From the NCBI GenBank assembly GCA_964538225.1, contig CAZIDW010000007.1, forward strand, positions 1 to 33,058: DNA of 33,058 bases, in the 5' to 3' direction. This document shows, piece after piece, positions 21,963 through 29,713 of the stretch. The notes below the pieces were generated by a model. It worked only from the letters and a program-made list of their open reading frames with translations, was not told where the DNA came from and did no database searches. The DNA is from JAFGCR01 sp964538225 (GTDB lineage: Bacteria; Patescibacteriota; Gracilibacteria; UM-FILTER-43-11). The translations under genes were made by a program, and so were the position numbers. Every line of letters starts with the position of its first letter. The first letter of the stretch is position 1.

Positions 21963-23015
21963 CTAAAACCCATTCCCCATCCCTATTAATCCGATGATCG
22001 TACCAACCACTGCACACATCGCTCCGATAATCCAGAAGCGCATGGTGATTTTAGATTCCCCCCAGCCCTTTTTTTCAAAATGGTGGTGGAGGGGGGCGAT
22101 GAGGAAGACCTTTTTTTTGAAGAATTTTTTAGAGAACAGCTGGATGATTACGGAGAGTGTCTCGATAATAAAAATCAGGCCGACAATCAAAAGCACCACT
22201 AAAGAGTCTGTCATCATAGCGATGACCCCCAGTGCCGCCCCGAACGCAAGGGAGCCGGTATCCCCCATATAAAATAAGGCGGGAGGGACATTGTGCCAGA
22301 GAAAAGCCAAAAGTGAACCGATCAAAAGCCCGCAGAAAATAGTAAGGATAAAGAGGCCTTTTGCATAAGCGATAGCTCCGAAAGCGATGAAGGCCAGGAT
22401 AAGCAGTCCGCCGGCCAGCCCATCCAGTCCGTCTGTGATGTTGACCGCGTTTGCCGTGGATACGATGACCAGGATAAAAAGCGGGATATACCACAGCCCG
22501 ATTTCAAAATCACCGAGGCGCGGAATGTGGATGGCGGTATAGCCGAGTTTATAATAAAACCAGAATCCCCCCAGGACCGCGAACAGCGTGAGCAGTAAGA
22601 ATTTAGGCCTGGCTTTGATGCCTTTGGTCCTGCCGATTTGCCTGATGTTAAAACAGTCATCCACGGCGCCTAAAATACCTACGGCGATGAGGGTAAAAAG
22701 CGGCAAATAGACCTCCCCCCGGTCCAGAAGGGATTTTGGGATATAGCCGATGAAAGACAAAAAGCGTGAAAAAAGCACCACTAAAAGCACCGCTCCCCAC
22801 ATGACCACACCGCCCATGGTCGGGGTTCCTTTTTTTTTGGCGTGCAGTTTCCGGAAAACTGTCGCCTGTTTTCCGTCCAGGCTGACATCGCGTATCTGTT
22901 TTCCCAGTTTCAGTCTATGGGCGATTTTCAGGAAGACCGGCGTTAACAGAAGCGTTGCCATAAAAGCCAGAGTGGACCAACCGAAAATCGCGATGAGGTG
23001 AGGTACGTGGGTCAT
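21963..23015 (-). CDS. mraY: phospho-N-acetylmuramoyl-pentapeptide-transferase
   Basis: 350-residue polytopic enzyme transferring phospho-MurNAc-pentapeptide from UDP to undecaprenyl phosphate (lipid I synthesis). Family motifs: KKGTPTMGG (61-69), AVDD (117-120) with the metal/uridine Asp pair, NAVNITDGLDGLAGG (189-203) and the cytoplasmic HHHFEKKGWGES loop. About ten hydrophobic segments. Length is normal. It stands outside the usual dcw cluster, downstream of dnaB. Its 3' coding end carries a 25-bp sequence repeated in the next gene. Confidence 0.95.
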   Translation of the reverse strand: MTHVPHLIAIFGWSTLAFMATLLLTPVFLKIAHRLKLGKQIRDVSLDGKQATVFRKLHAKKKGTPTMGGVVMWGAVLLVVLFSRFLSFIGYIPKSLLDRGEVYLPLFTLIAVGILGAVDDCFNIRQIGRTKGIKARPKFLLLTLFAVLGGFWFYYKLGYTAIHIPRLGDFEIGLWYIPLFILVIVSTANAVNITDGLDGLAGGLLILAFIAFGAIAYAKGLFILTIFCGLLIGSLLAFLWHNVPPALFYMGDTGSLAFGAALGVIAMMTDSLVVLLIVGLIFIIETLSVIIQLFSKKFFKKKVFLIAPLHHHFEKKGWGESKITMRFWIIGAMCAVVGTIIGLIGMGNGF

Positions 23016-23072
23016 AGTTTACGAATAGAAATCGAATAGACTTCGGATGAACTCGGATGGATATCGGATAGG
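23016..23072 (-). repeat. degenerate short tandem repeats between dnaB and mraY
   Basis: On the minus strand the spacer reads as variants of a 9-10-base word: TATCCGATATCCATCCGAG, then TTCATCCGAAG, TCTATTCGATT, TCTATTCGTA, ending at the mraY start. No terminator or ribosome binding site is seen. Confidence 0.5.
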
Positions 23073-24446
23073 CTAAGCGAGATTTTCAATGGTGTGGCGG
23101 CGGTCGATGTCGTAAAAGCGCATTTGCGTCTTGTCAAAACGCAAATCGGCTTTGCCGATAGGTCCATTTCGGTGTTTGCGGATAAAGACTTCGGTGATGC
23201 CCATTTCATCTTCGCTGAGGTTTTCCTCGTAGTAATCTTTCCGGTACAACATCATCACCACATCCGCGTCCTGCTCGATGGCGCCGGATTCACGCAGGTC
23301 GGACAGCTGGGGGATTTTTGGATTCCTAAGCTCTACGGCGCGGGACAGCTGGGACAGGGCGATGATGGGGATATGCAGTTCGCGGCCAAGGCTTTTAAGG
23401 GATCGGGAGATTTCGGAGATCTCCTGGACCCGGTTGTGCTGATAGGCAGGTGTACCTGTGCTCATCAGCTGGAGGTAATCCACAATCACCATATCCAGAC
23501 CATGCTCCATCTGCAGGCGGCGTGCTTTGGCTTTGAGCTGGACAATAGACATGCCTACAGAATCATCGATATAAAGCGGCGCCTGGTTGAGCTTGTCCAT
23601 CACTTCCCCCATGTTTTGGAAATCCTTATCGTTTAATTTGCCGTGCTGGAGTTTCCAGGAATCCACACCCAGAATCGAGCAGAACAGGCGGTCCACCAGC
23701 TGCTCTTTGGACATTTCCAGCGAGAAAATGCCCACGGTTTTCTTTCTTTCGATGCATACCTTCTGGGCGATGGAGAGAGCCAAGGCGGTTTTCCCCATGC
23801 TGGGCCGCGCCGCCAGGATGATAAGGTCGGACGGCTGCATGCCGGACAGGACTTTATCCAGGGAAGTGAAACCGGTAGCGATCCCTTTTACTTTTTCTGA
23901 TTCATCCGCGTGGTGGAGCATGGCGAACTCTTCATAACGTTTATCGAGAATCTCTTTTACATGGATGAACCGGTCTTTTAAAAAGGTCTGCGAGATGCTG
24001 AATACCTCTTTTTCCGCGGTTTCCAGCAGAGTCTCGATGTTATCATCCTCATTATATCCGCAGGCGGCGATAGAATTACCGGCTTTGATCATCTTCCGTA
24101 AAGTGGATTTGTTTTTGACGATTTGGGCGTATTTGAAGACATGGGTTGAAGTGGGAACGGCAGACGTGAGTTCTGCCAGATAGGCCGGCCCCCCCACGGT
24201 GTCGATCTGTTTCCGTTCTTCCAGCAGGTTGGCTACGGTGAGTAGGTCGATGGGGTCGTGCCGGTTGTACAGGTCGCCGACCACCTCATAGATCATTTTA
24301 TGCGTGTCATAGTAAAAATCCTCCGACTTGAGCAGGTCTGCTATTTTGATGATTGCGTCTTTATCAATAAGAATAGACCCTAGAACCGACTGTTCAGCTT
24401 CTTTGCTTTGAGGGGGGACTTTGATGGATTTGTTTTCCTGAGCCAT
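23073..24446 (-). CDS. dnaB: replicative DNA helicase
   Basis: 457-residue hexameric replication-fork helicase. The N-terminal DnaB domain (about 13-115: SKEAEQSVLGSILIDKDAI) is followed by the RecA-like ATPase domain: GFTSLDKVLSGMQPSDLIILAARPSMGKTALALS with Walker A (213-220), FSLEMSKEQL, DMVIVDYLQLM (Walker B), LSQLSRAVE, SDLRESGAIEQDADVVMMLYR with the arginine finger region. No intein. Length is normal. mraY follows on the same strand after 57 bases. The start has AT-rich GTTATTTC repeats upstream instead of a ribosome binding site. Confidence 0.96.
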   Translation of the reverse strand: MAQENKSIKVPPQSKEAEQSVLGSILIDKDAIIKIADLLKSEDFYYDTHKMIYEVVGDLYNRHDPIDLLTVANLLEERKQIDTVGGPAYLAELTSAVPTSTHVFKYAQIVKNKSTLRKMIKAGNSIAACGYNEDDNIETLLETAEKEVFSISQTFLKDRFIHVKEILDKRYEEFAMLHHADESEKVKGIATGFTSLDKVLSGMQPSDLIILAARPSMGKTALALSIAQKVCIERKKTVGIFSLEMSKEQLVDRLFCSILGVDSWKLQHGKLNDKDFQNMGEVMDKLNQAPLYIDDSVGMSIVQLKAKARRLQMEHGLDMVIVDYLQLMSTGTPAYQHNRVQEISEISRSLKSLGRELHIPIIALSQLSRAVELRNPKIPQLSDLRESGAIEQDADVVMMLYRKDYYEENLSEDEMGITEVFIRKHRNGPIGKADLRFDKTQMRFYDIDRRHTIENLA

Positions 24447-24596
24447 TGATAAACGAAATAACGAAATAACGACATGACGGAACAGCGACTGTCTTTATTT
24501 GTGTTTATTTTGAGCGTATGAAGTGTACCGATTTTAGAGTGTGAAGGCAAGCAGCGGTGGCGCAGAACAGCTTGCATTAATTTTTTTTTCATTTAA

Positions 24597-24700
24597 AATC
24601 CCGTCCCCCGAAACTCATCCTGAGCCTGCCTGTGCGGACTTCGGTGAGTTCAGTCGAATATAGGCAGTCCTGATTCAGGATCTGGCGGGAGAAGGGGATT
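24597..24700 (-). repeat. nested palindromes downstream of recA
   Basis: Outer arms AATCCC (24597-24602) and GGGATT (24695-24700); inner pairings include ATCCTGA with TCAGGAT, CTGCC with GGCAG and ACTCA with TGAGT; the perfect TCCTGA-T-TCAGGA hairpin is at 24668-24680. On the minus strand it is followed by A-rich then T-poor sequence, so termination after recA is possible but not of standard form. No gene in 24447-24712. Confidence 0.5.
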
Positions 24701-24712
24701 CTAAATATTGAG

Positions 24713-25714
24713 TTAAGCTTTTGTTTTTTCTTTTGGCTTCTGGAAGGTTTTTTCAATCTCTAGCGATATTTTTTCGTTTTCTTTGAGGAATTTTTTGGCG
24801 TTTTCACGGCCCTGGCCGATTTTAGTGACCTTATAGGTATAAAAGGCGCCGGATTTGATGACAATACCTTGTTTAACGGCTGTGTCTAAAAGATCGCCGG
24901 CCCGGCTGATGCCTTCATTAAACATGATATCGAATTCCGCCTGTTTGAACGGAGGCGCAACCTTGTTTTTGACTACTTTGACCCTTACCCGGTTGCCGGA
25001 TATCTCCCGGCTATCACTGCTTCCGGTATCGATCTTGTCGATCCGGCGGATATCCAGGCGGACAGATGAATAGAATTTAAGCGCGTTGCCGCCGGTAGTG
25101 GTTTCGGGATTGCCGAACATGACGCCGATTTTCATCCGTAACTGGTTCAGGAAGACAATCGAAGTACCTGTTTTGGCGATGATAGAGGTCAGTTTCCGCA
25201 GAGCCTGACTCATCAGCCGTGCCTGGAGACCCATGAAAGAATCGCCCATCATACCTTCGATCTCCGCTTTAGGCGTTAAGGCGGCCACGGAATCGATGAC
25301 GATAACATCGATGGCGCCGGATCGGGTAAGCGTCTCGACGATCTCCAGCGCCTGCTCCCCGTTATCCGGCTGGGATATAAGGAGATCGCTGACATTGATC
25401 CCGATCCGCTTCGCGTATTCGGGATCGAGCGCGTGTTCCGCGTCTACAAAGGCGGCACTGCCGCCTTTTTTCTGGGCTTCGGCAATGACATGAAGCGCCA
25501 GGGTGGTCTTGCCGGATGATTCGGGCCCGAAGACCTCGACTACCCTGCCTCTTGGAATTCCCCCGCCCAGTGCCTGATCGAGCGAAATGGAACCGGTGGA
25601 GATGGTATCCACTTTGCTTTTAGCGCCGTCCCCCATTTTCATAATGGTGCCCTGGCCGTAATTTTTTTCGATCTGAGCGATGGCGTTTTTAATCGCGTCG
25701 TCTTTTTTACTCAT
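24713..25714 (-). CDS. recA: recombinase RecA
   Basis: 333-residue RecA, forming filaments on single-stranded DNA for homologous recombination and LexA cleavage. Walker A is GPESSGKTTLALH (63-75); the catalytic Glu lies in VDAEHALDPEYA; VIVIDSVAALTPKAEIEG is the Walker B region; FLNQLRMKIGVMFGNPETTTGGNALKFYSSVRLDIRR covers loop L2 and the interface. Complete length, no intein. The promoter overlaps two LexA-like operators, pointing to DNA-damage induction; lexA is not in this window. Confidence 0.97.
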   Translation of the reverse strand: MSKKDDAIKNAIAQIEKNYGQGTIMKMGDGAKSKVDTISTGSISLDQALGGGIPRGRVVEVFGPESSGKTTLALHVIAEAQKKGGSAAFVDAEHALDPEYAKRIGINVSDLLISQPDNGEQALEIVETLTRSGAIDVIVIDSVAALTPKAEIEGMMGDSFMGLQARLMSQALRKLTSIIAKTGTSIVFLNQLRMKIGVMFGNPETTTGGNALKFYSSVRLDIRRIDKIDTGSSDSREISGNRVRVKVVKNKVAPPFKQAEFDIMFNEGISRAGDLLDTAVKQGIVIKSGAFYTYKVTKIGQGRENAKKFLKENEKISLEIEKTFQKPKEKTKA

Positions 25715-25748
25715 GGCTTTATTTTGTTAGATGATTAATGGTGAATTC

Positions 25749-25777
25749 ATATTAGTAAACAGATGTTCACTTGTCAA
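25749..25777 (-). promoter_or_regulatory. recA promoter
   Basis: Minus strand: consensus TTGACA (25777-25772), 17-bp spacer, TAATAT (25754-25749). The predicted start near 25742 leaves a leader of about 28 bases. Confidence 0.85.
25755..25770. promoter_or_regulatory. LexA-type SOS operator within the recA promoter spacer
   Basis: GTAAACAGATGTTCAC: a GAAC-N4-GTTC type palindrome with one mismatch, filling the spacer between -35 and -10. Matches the Gram-positive style LexA box core. Confidence 0.7.
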
Positions 25778-25784
25778 ACAGAAT

Positions 25785-25800
25785 GTGAACTTTTGTTCAC
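25785..25800. promoter_or_regulatory. LexA-type SOS operator upstream of the recA -35 box
   Basis: GTGAACTTTTGTTCAC, a perfect palindrome with core GAAC-N4-GTTC. Its centre is exactly 30 bp from that of the other operator, about three helical turns. Confidence 0.72.
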
Positions 25801-25829
25801 CTTTTTTATATAAATGGCTTAAGGTAAAC

Positions 25830-25878
25830 AAAAAAGTAGCTGGACAAAAATAGAAATATTTCGTCTGGCTACTTTTTT
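25830..25878 (-). terminator. intrinsic terminator of the lipoprotein gene
   Basis: A 16-bp stem with two wobble pairs, 25830-25845 with 25863-25878, loop 17 bases; on the minus strand the 3' arm ends in TTTTTTG. It lies between the lipoprotein stop and the recA promoter. Confidence 0.75.
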
Positions 25879-25895
25879 GGAATCGGTTTTTTTAA

Positions 25896-26543
25896 TCAGC
25901 TGAAACGTTTACGGAATGAATACAGGCCAAAAATTCCGATCAGAGTGAGAATCAATGAGAGCGTCAGGCCGTTGCCGGTGGGGACCAGTTTACCGGTCTC
26001 GATACCGCTATACAGAATACTGAAACTTTCTGAGCCCAGTTCATTGTTATCCGTATCGATCGCCCGCACCGTGTAATTGTTTTCACCCTGTCTTAAAGTC
26101 CCCAAAGCCACGGCCGCGATATAACTCCATTTGGTGCTTCCGGGATTGTATTTGTTCAGCGTATACCCGTTGACCACGATTTTTTCTGTGCCGGACGGAG
26201 TCGTGCCTTCTATAAAATGGTATCCCTTGTCGGTTTCCAGGATGCTTTTGCTGAGTGAGGTGACAGCAAATCTGACGGCTTCATCGGCGGTTTCAGCATC
26301 CTTTTGTGTTTCAGCTTGTGTTTCAGCCGGGATTTCGATGGGGGCTGGTTCCGCTTTTTCTTTGTCATCCAATTGGGTGACAGTGGTCTTCGGACTTTCG
26401 ACTTCTTTTTCTTCGGTTTTTTCCACGACCGGTTCGCCTTTGTCATCGGTTGAAAACCGTGTGACGCTTTTACGGGTCTGGTTACATCCGGCGATCACGA
26501 CCAATCCGATCAGGATGATAAGAAAAAAAGCTAATTTTTTCAT
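25896..26543 (-). CDS. lipoprotein with Ig-like/glucodextranase-B-type domain and C-terminal membrane segment
   Basis: 215 residues. N-terminal lipoprotein signal ends in VVIAGC with the lipidated Cys at 20. Residues 25-95 are an acidic linker (VEKTEEKEVE...AETQAETQKDAETADEA). Residues 100-185 form a beta domain (GYHFIEGTTPSGTEKIVVNGYTLNKYNPGSTKWSYIAAVALGTLRQGENNYTVRAIDTDNNELG), typical of extracellular bacterial Ig-like/glucodextranase-B repeats. A hydrophobic helix near 187-206 followed by RKRF forms a second anchor. An extracytoplasmic envelope protein of unknown role. Probably cotranscribed with the zinc-ribbon gene 37 bases upstream. Confidence 0.75.
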   Translation of the reverse strand: MKKLAFFLIILIGLVVIAGCNQTRKSVTRFSTDDKGEPVVEKTEEKEVESPKTTVTQLDDKEKAEPAPIEIPAETQAETQKDAETADEAVRFAVTSLSKSILETDKGYHFIEGTTPSGTEKIVVNGYTLNKYNPGSTKWSYIAAVALGTLRQGENNYTVRAIDTDNNELGSESFSILYSGIETGKLVPTGNGLTLSLILTLIGIFGLYSFRKRFS

Positions 26544-26580
26544 GATATCTGGGGTTTAAAATTCTAAATCGGCTTTTGTC

Positions 26581-26874
26581 TTACTTTGTGTTTTCCAATT
26601 TTGATTCCGGGATCTTGTAGTAATTGGCCAGAGAGGTGATGGTGCCGAAAGCGACGTTTTTTCCTTTACATTCCGCGCATTTGAATTGGAATTTTTTGCC
26701 GACCCGCTTCGGTTTGACCAGCCTTTCGCAGTCCAGACAGTAATAGAGGATCTTTGCGGGAATTCCCGTTTCTTTTACGTATTTTTTATCTACGTCGGTG
26801 TCGGAACGGATAATGTCCACATAATCCTTGTCAGTCGGAGCCGGTTCACCTGCCGGCTTATCGGTAGTTGGCAT
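26581..26874 (-). CDS. small zinc-ribbon protein
   Basis: 97 residues. Cys46-x2-Cys49 (YYCLDCERLVKPKRVGKKFQF) and Cys66-x2-Cys69 (KCAECKGKNVAFGT) form a four-Cys zinc ribbon. The N-terminus is polar and the C-terminus (SLANYYKIPESKLE) helical. Possible nucleic-acid or protein interaction module, function unknown. The promoter places the predicted transcript start within about three bases of the ATG. Confidence 0.72.
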   Translation of the reverse strand: MPTTDKPAGEPAPTDKDYVDIIRSDTDVDKKYVKETGIPAKILYYCLDCERLVKPKRVGKKFQFKCAECKGKNVAFGTITSLANYYKIPESKLENTK

Positions 26875-26883
26875 AGGAGAGTT

Positions 26884-26911
26884 ATTTTAGTTTTATTAAT
26901 GGAAAATGCAA
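26884..26911 (-). promoter_or_regulatory. promoter of the zinc-ribbon/lipoprotein pair
   Basis: Minus strand: TTGCAT (26911-26906), 16-bp spacer, TAAAAT (26889-26884); +1 predicted near 26877, with ATG at 26874. Confidence 0.55.
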
Positions 26912-26943
26912 GGGCTTTTTACTGAAGACTGATTTTTTTGTCG

Positions 26944-28179
26944 CTAAAGGTCATCGTAAAAGCTCATGTTTTTGGTCTCGGGTTTTTTCTTTTTTTCAAC
27001 CGGCCTGATGCTGTCCACATCCACTTTGACATTTTTTTTAGGCTGGACGCCCGCTTCGCGCACCAGGTAATCCCCCTGATTCATTGTGCCGGCAGAAGAG
27101 ACGGTCTCCGGTTTTTCCTGGGGTTTTTCTTCCGGTTCATTTTCTTGAGACATCCCGGTTGCGGTCTCGTCCTCCGGGCGCCCATCTTCGCCAAGGCTGC
27201 TATGCGCCCCTTCAGACGGTTCCTGAACCGTCTCTACAGTATCGCTTTCCGCTTCTGCTGTAACGTCGGAAATGATTTTTTCCGGCATCTCTTCTTTTTG
27301 AGACGCTTCTTCTGCCGTGCGTGACGCCGGCGTTTCACCTGTCTCGCTGTATGGCTCCGCTGTAACGTCGGATTCAGTTTTTTCCTCCTCTTTTTCCTCC
27401 CGGGCCATTTCCTGGGGTTCGTCTGTTGGCAAATCCTTCTGAGGAACCTCAGCGGACAGGCGCGATTGACTGATCCTGCTTTCGGACGGTTCCTGGACCG
27501 TTTCTACAGCATCGCTTTCCGCTTCTGCTGTATCGTCGGGGGTTTTTTCGTAAAAGAAACTTTTTTGTTCGGCATCGGGCGGTTTAACAGGGGCTTCCTC
27601 TTTTTTAGGCAGATAATCCTGTTCCTGATATTCCGGCTCTTCAATGGGTTCGCTGGGTTCGCTGGTTCCGGATCGGGTTTCCGCCTTTGCTTCTTCGGGG
27701 TGGCTGAAGAACGCCTCAGTCTCTTTTTTTTGGTTTTTCTGGGTCTGCGCGAAAGCTGCGAATGTGCCGGCCACGGCGCCGATGAGAGCCGCGTACAAAC
27801 CAAAACGCATTTCCGCGCTCGTGTATTCAAGCGACCTTTTTGTGTAGACCGCGATGGTGAGGAGCAGTAAAAACGCGCTTTCTCCCATCAGGAACAGGAC
27901 GATCTGTTCTTTGCGGAATCCGAAATCCGGAATCTTCAGGTTCAGATGTCTGCTGACGAGGAAAAGTGCGGCCAGAGCGGTTAACAGGAAGACCACAAAG
28001 CCGATGACTCCCAGGTCGCCGGCAAATCCGGACATCGTCGCGCTTTCTTCCACTGAGCTGAACTGGATGGAGAGCCAGGGCAGAAAAGCGCTGACAAGGA
28101 CAACGATCGCTCCGGCGCCGGCCAGTTTTTCCTCGGGGCTCAGGCGGAGCAGCATGTGTTTGATTCGTCGGAAGTTCAT
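26944..28179 (-). CDS. four-TM membrane protein with long acidic repeat tail
   Basis: 411 residues, family not recognised. Four hydrophobic segments near 17-37, 47-71, 87-107 and 123-143, then a 270-residue cytosolic or external disordered tail rich in Glu, Pro and Ser. The tail contains two copies of an AEAESD.VETVQEPSE unit 90 residues apart (about 214-231 and 304-321) and three SDVTAE words. The C-terminal 40 residues (DYLVREAGVQPKKNVKVDVDSIRPVEKKKKPETKNMSFYDDL) are better ordered and may be a docking peptide. The repeats also exist at DNA level, including an 18-base palindrome at 27215-27232. Confidence 0.75.
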   Translation of the reverse strand: MNFRRIKHMLLRLSPEEKLAGAGAIVVLVSAFLPWLSIQFSSVEESATMSGFAGDLGVIGFVVFLLTALAALFLVSRHLNLKIPDFGFRKEQIVLFLMGESAFLLLLTIAVYTKRSLEYTSAEMRFGLYAALIGAVAGTFAAFAQTQKNQKKETEAFFSHPEEAKAETRSGTSEPSEPIEEPEYQEQDYLPKKEEAPVKPPDAEQKSFFYEKTPDDTAEAESDAVETVQEPSESRISQSRLSAEVPQKDLPTDEPQEMAREEKEEEKTESDVTAEPYSETGETPASRTAEEASQKEEMPEKIISDVTAEAESDTVETVQEPSEGAHSSLGEDGRPEDETATGMSQENEPEEKPQEKPETVSSAGTMNQGDYLVREAGVQPKKNVKVDVDSIRPVEKKKKPETKNMSFYDDL

Positions 28180-28422
28180 GATGATTTTAGATAAATTTTA
28201 TTTGCTTAAAGATTAACACAATCGCCGGATTGAAACAAATGACACGCTGTCTTGTTTCACCTCTGTTCCGGGCAAGGAAATCATTATATAACTATAGGCA
28301 GTAAAGGGCAAATGGAATTTTAATTTTTATCTATACCCTATCTCACCTGCCCACTAACCCCGGTAGTTGAGAAGTTAGGGGTTACTATATTACTTATACT
28401 TAATATCTTTATACCTTATACC

Positions 28423-28451
28423 TTTAATCCTCCGGTTTTAATCAGTATAAT
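28423..28451 (+). promoter_or_regulatory. candidate promoter of the glycosyltransferase gene
   Basis: TTTAAT (28423-28428), 17-bp spacer, TATAAT (28446-28451). The -35 box is poor. The leader would be about 140 bases and include the 40-bp repeat. Confidence 0.45.
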
Positions 28452-28505
28452 CCTAATTGTTGGCCTCGCCTGCGGCGGATGGCTTAATGGGGGGCTGATG
28501 GTTAT

Positions 28506-28545
28506 TTCACCGGAACACAAGTGATTCCGTGATCCAGTGATAAAA
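28506..28545 (+). repeat. 40-bp dispersed leader repeat, copy 2
   Basis: Exact match to 15737-15776, 52 bases before the glycosyltransferase start. Both copies are followed by related CAATTA...CCCCCAAT-type sequence up to the start codon. Confidence 0.8.
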
Positions 28546-28597
28546 AAACCAATTAAGTCCCAAATCATGCCTCCGATTAGACCCCCAATAAGAAATT

Positions 28598-29713
28598 ATG
28601 AAGATAGCATTTGACATCAGAGGATTAGACGGCAGCCATGGAGGAAAGGGCGTCTGGACAGCGAATGTCTTAAAAAGCATCCTGAACAGCGACCGGGAAA
28701 ACGAGTATTTTCTTTACACTAATAAAGAATGGGAGAATGAATACAGCTATCTGCCTAATGTCCATGTGATACGTATTCGAAGCAGAGGATTTATTTATCA
28801 CTGGCGGCTTTACAGACAGTTTCTAAAAGATAAGATCGATGTTTTTATCGCCACGGAAAGTTATGTCGTCCCTTTTCTCCATGATCCGGATAAGCTGAAA
28901 GTCGCTTTGATCGTGCATGATCTGGTGGCGTTTAAGTCGCCTGCTAAACATCAGCGCCGGGCGACCTGGATCGAGCGCATCACGCTCAAGACGGCGGTCA
29001 AAAAAAGCCGATGGATTTTCACGGTTTCTGAATACACCAAAAAAGACCTGGTGCAGATGTATCCTAAACTGCATCTGGAAGACAAGACGACGGTGGTCTA
29101 CGCGGGGATCCGCACGATTTTTTCCCGGCGGATGGATTCCAATAAGATCATCAGCGTCCAGAGGCGGTATAACCTGGAACCGGATTATCTGATGATGGCC
29201 GGTACGCTGGAGCCCCGAAAAAACATCCTTGGCGCGCTGGAAGCCTATAGCCTGCTTTCACCCAGGAACCGTCAGATCTACCGGTTTGTAGTCGTGGGCA
29301 AAAAAGGCTGGTATTACAAACAGATTTTTCAGAAAGTCAAAGCGCTGAAACTTGAGCTGAGAGTTAAATTTCTGGAATACATCCCGGACGATGACCTGGT
29401 CACCTTAATGCAGGGGGCCCGGCTCTTTCTGTTCCCGTCTTTTTATGAGGGGTTTGGCCTGCCGATCCTGGAGGCGATGCAGTGCGGTGTGCCGGTGCTG
29501 GCCTCCCGCGTGACATCGATTCCGGAATTGGGAGTCGACGCGATCCATTACGCGGACCCGACGGATCCGGTGGATATCGCGGACGGGATCACCCAGCTTC
29601 TGGAAAATGAGGAGTACAGGACCCAGCTTAAAAATAAGGGGTACGAACAGGTGAAGCATTTTAGCTGGGGGAAGACGGCGGCGGCTATCCTGAATACGAT
29701 TGCGAGGGGGTGA
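28598..29713 (+). CDS. family 4 glycosyltransferase
   Basis: 371-residue GT-B fold glycosyltransferase. The N-terminal half begins MKIAFDIRGLDGSHGGKGVWTANV (acceptor domain with glycine-rich loop); the C-terminal half has GTLEPRKNI (202-209), VVVGKKGW (231-238) and the E-x7-E motif in FYEGFGLPILEAM (Glu284, Glu292), which contacts the nucleotide sugar. No membrane segment, so a peripheral cytoplasmic enzyme. Probably assembles a surface glycan, consistent with the flippase and RmlB nearby. The stop codon borders a 28-bp inverted repeat. Ends with TGA. Confidence 0.88.
   Translation: MKIAFDIRGLDGSHGGKGVWTANVLKSILNSDRENEYFLYTNKEWENEYSYLPNVHVIRIRSRGFIYHWRLYRQFLKDKIDVFIATESYVVPFLHDPDKLKVALIVHDLVAFKSPAKHQRRATWIERITLKTAVKKSRWIFTVSEYTKKDLVQMYPKLHLEDKTTVVYAGIRTIFSRRMDSNKIISVQRRYNLEPDYLMMAGTLEPRKNILGALEAYSLLSPRNRQIYRFVVVGKKGWYYKQIFQKVKALKLELRVKFLEYIPDDDLVTLMQGARLFLFPSFYEGFGLPILEAMQCGVPVLASRVTSIPELGVDAIHYADPTDPVDIADGITQLLENEEYRTQLKNKGYEQVKHFSWGKTAAAILNTIARG

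Larger units (their letters stand above)
28180..28597. other. 418-bp spacer with promoter, palindromes and leader repeat
   Basis: No gene seen. Contents: a GAAACAA/TTGTTTC hairpin (about 28232-28256), TAACCCC/GGGGTTA (about 28356-28386), an A/T stretch with repeated TTATAC words, a possible plus-strand promoter (28423-28451), a CGCC-TGC-GGCG hairpin near 28470 and the 40-bp dispersed repeat (28506-28545). Confidence 0.55.

Noticed and set aside
26131..26559. 142-codon plus-strand ORF antisense to the lipoprotein gene
   Set aside because: Shadow frame; the minus strand has lipobox, domain and terminator.
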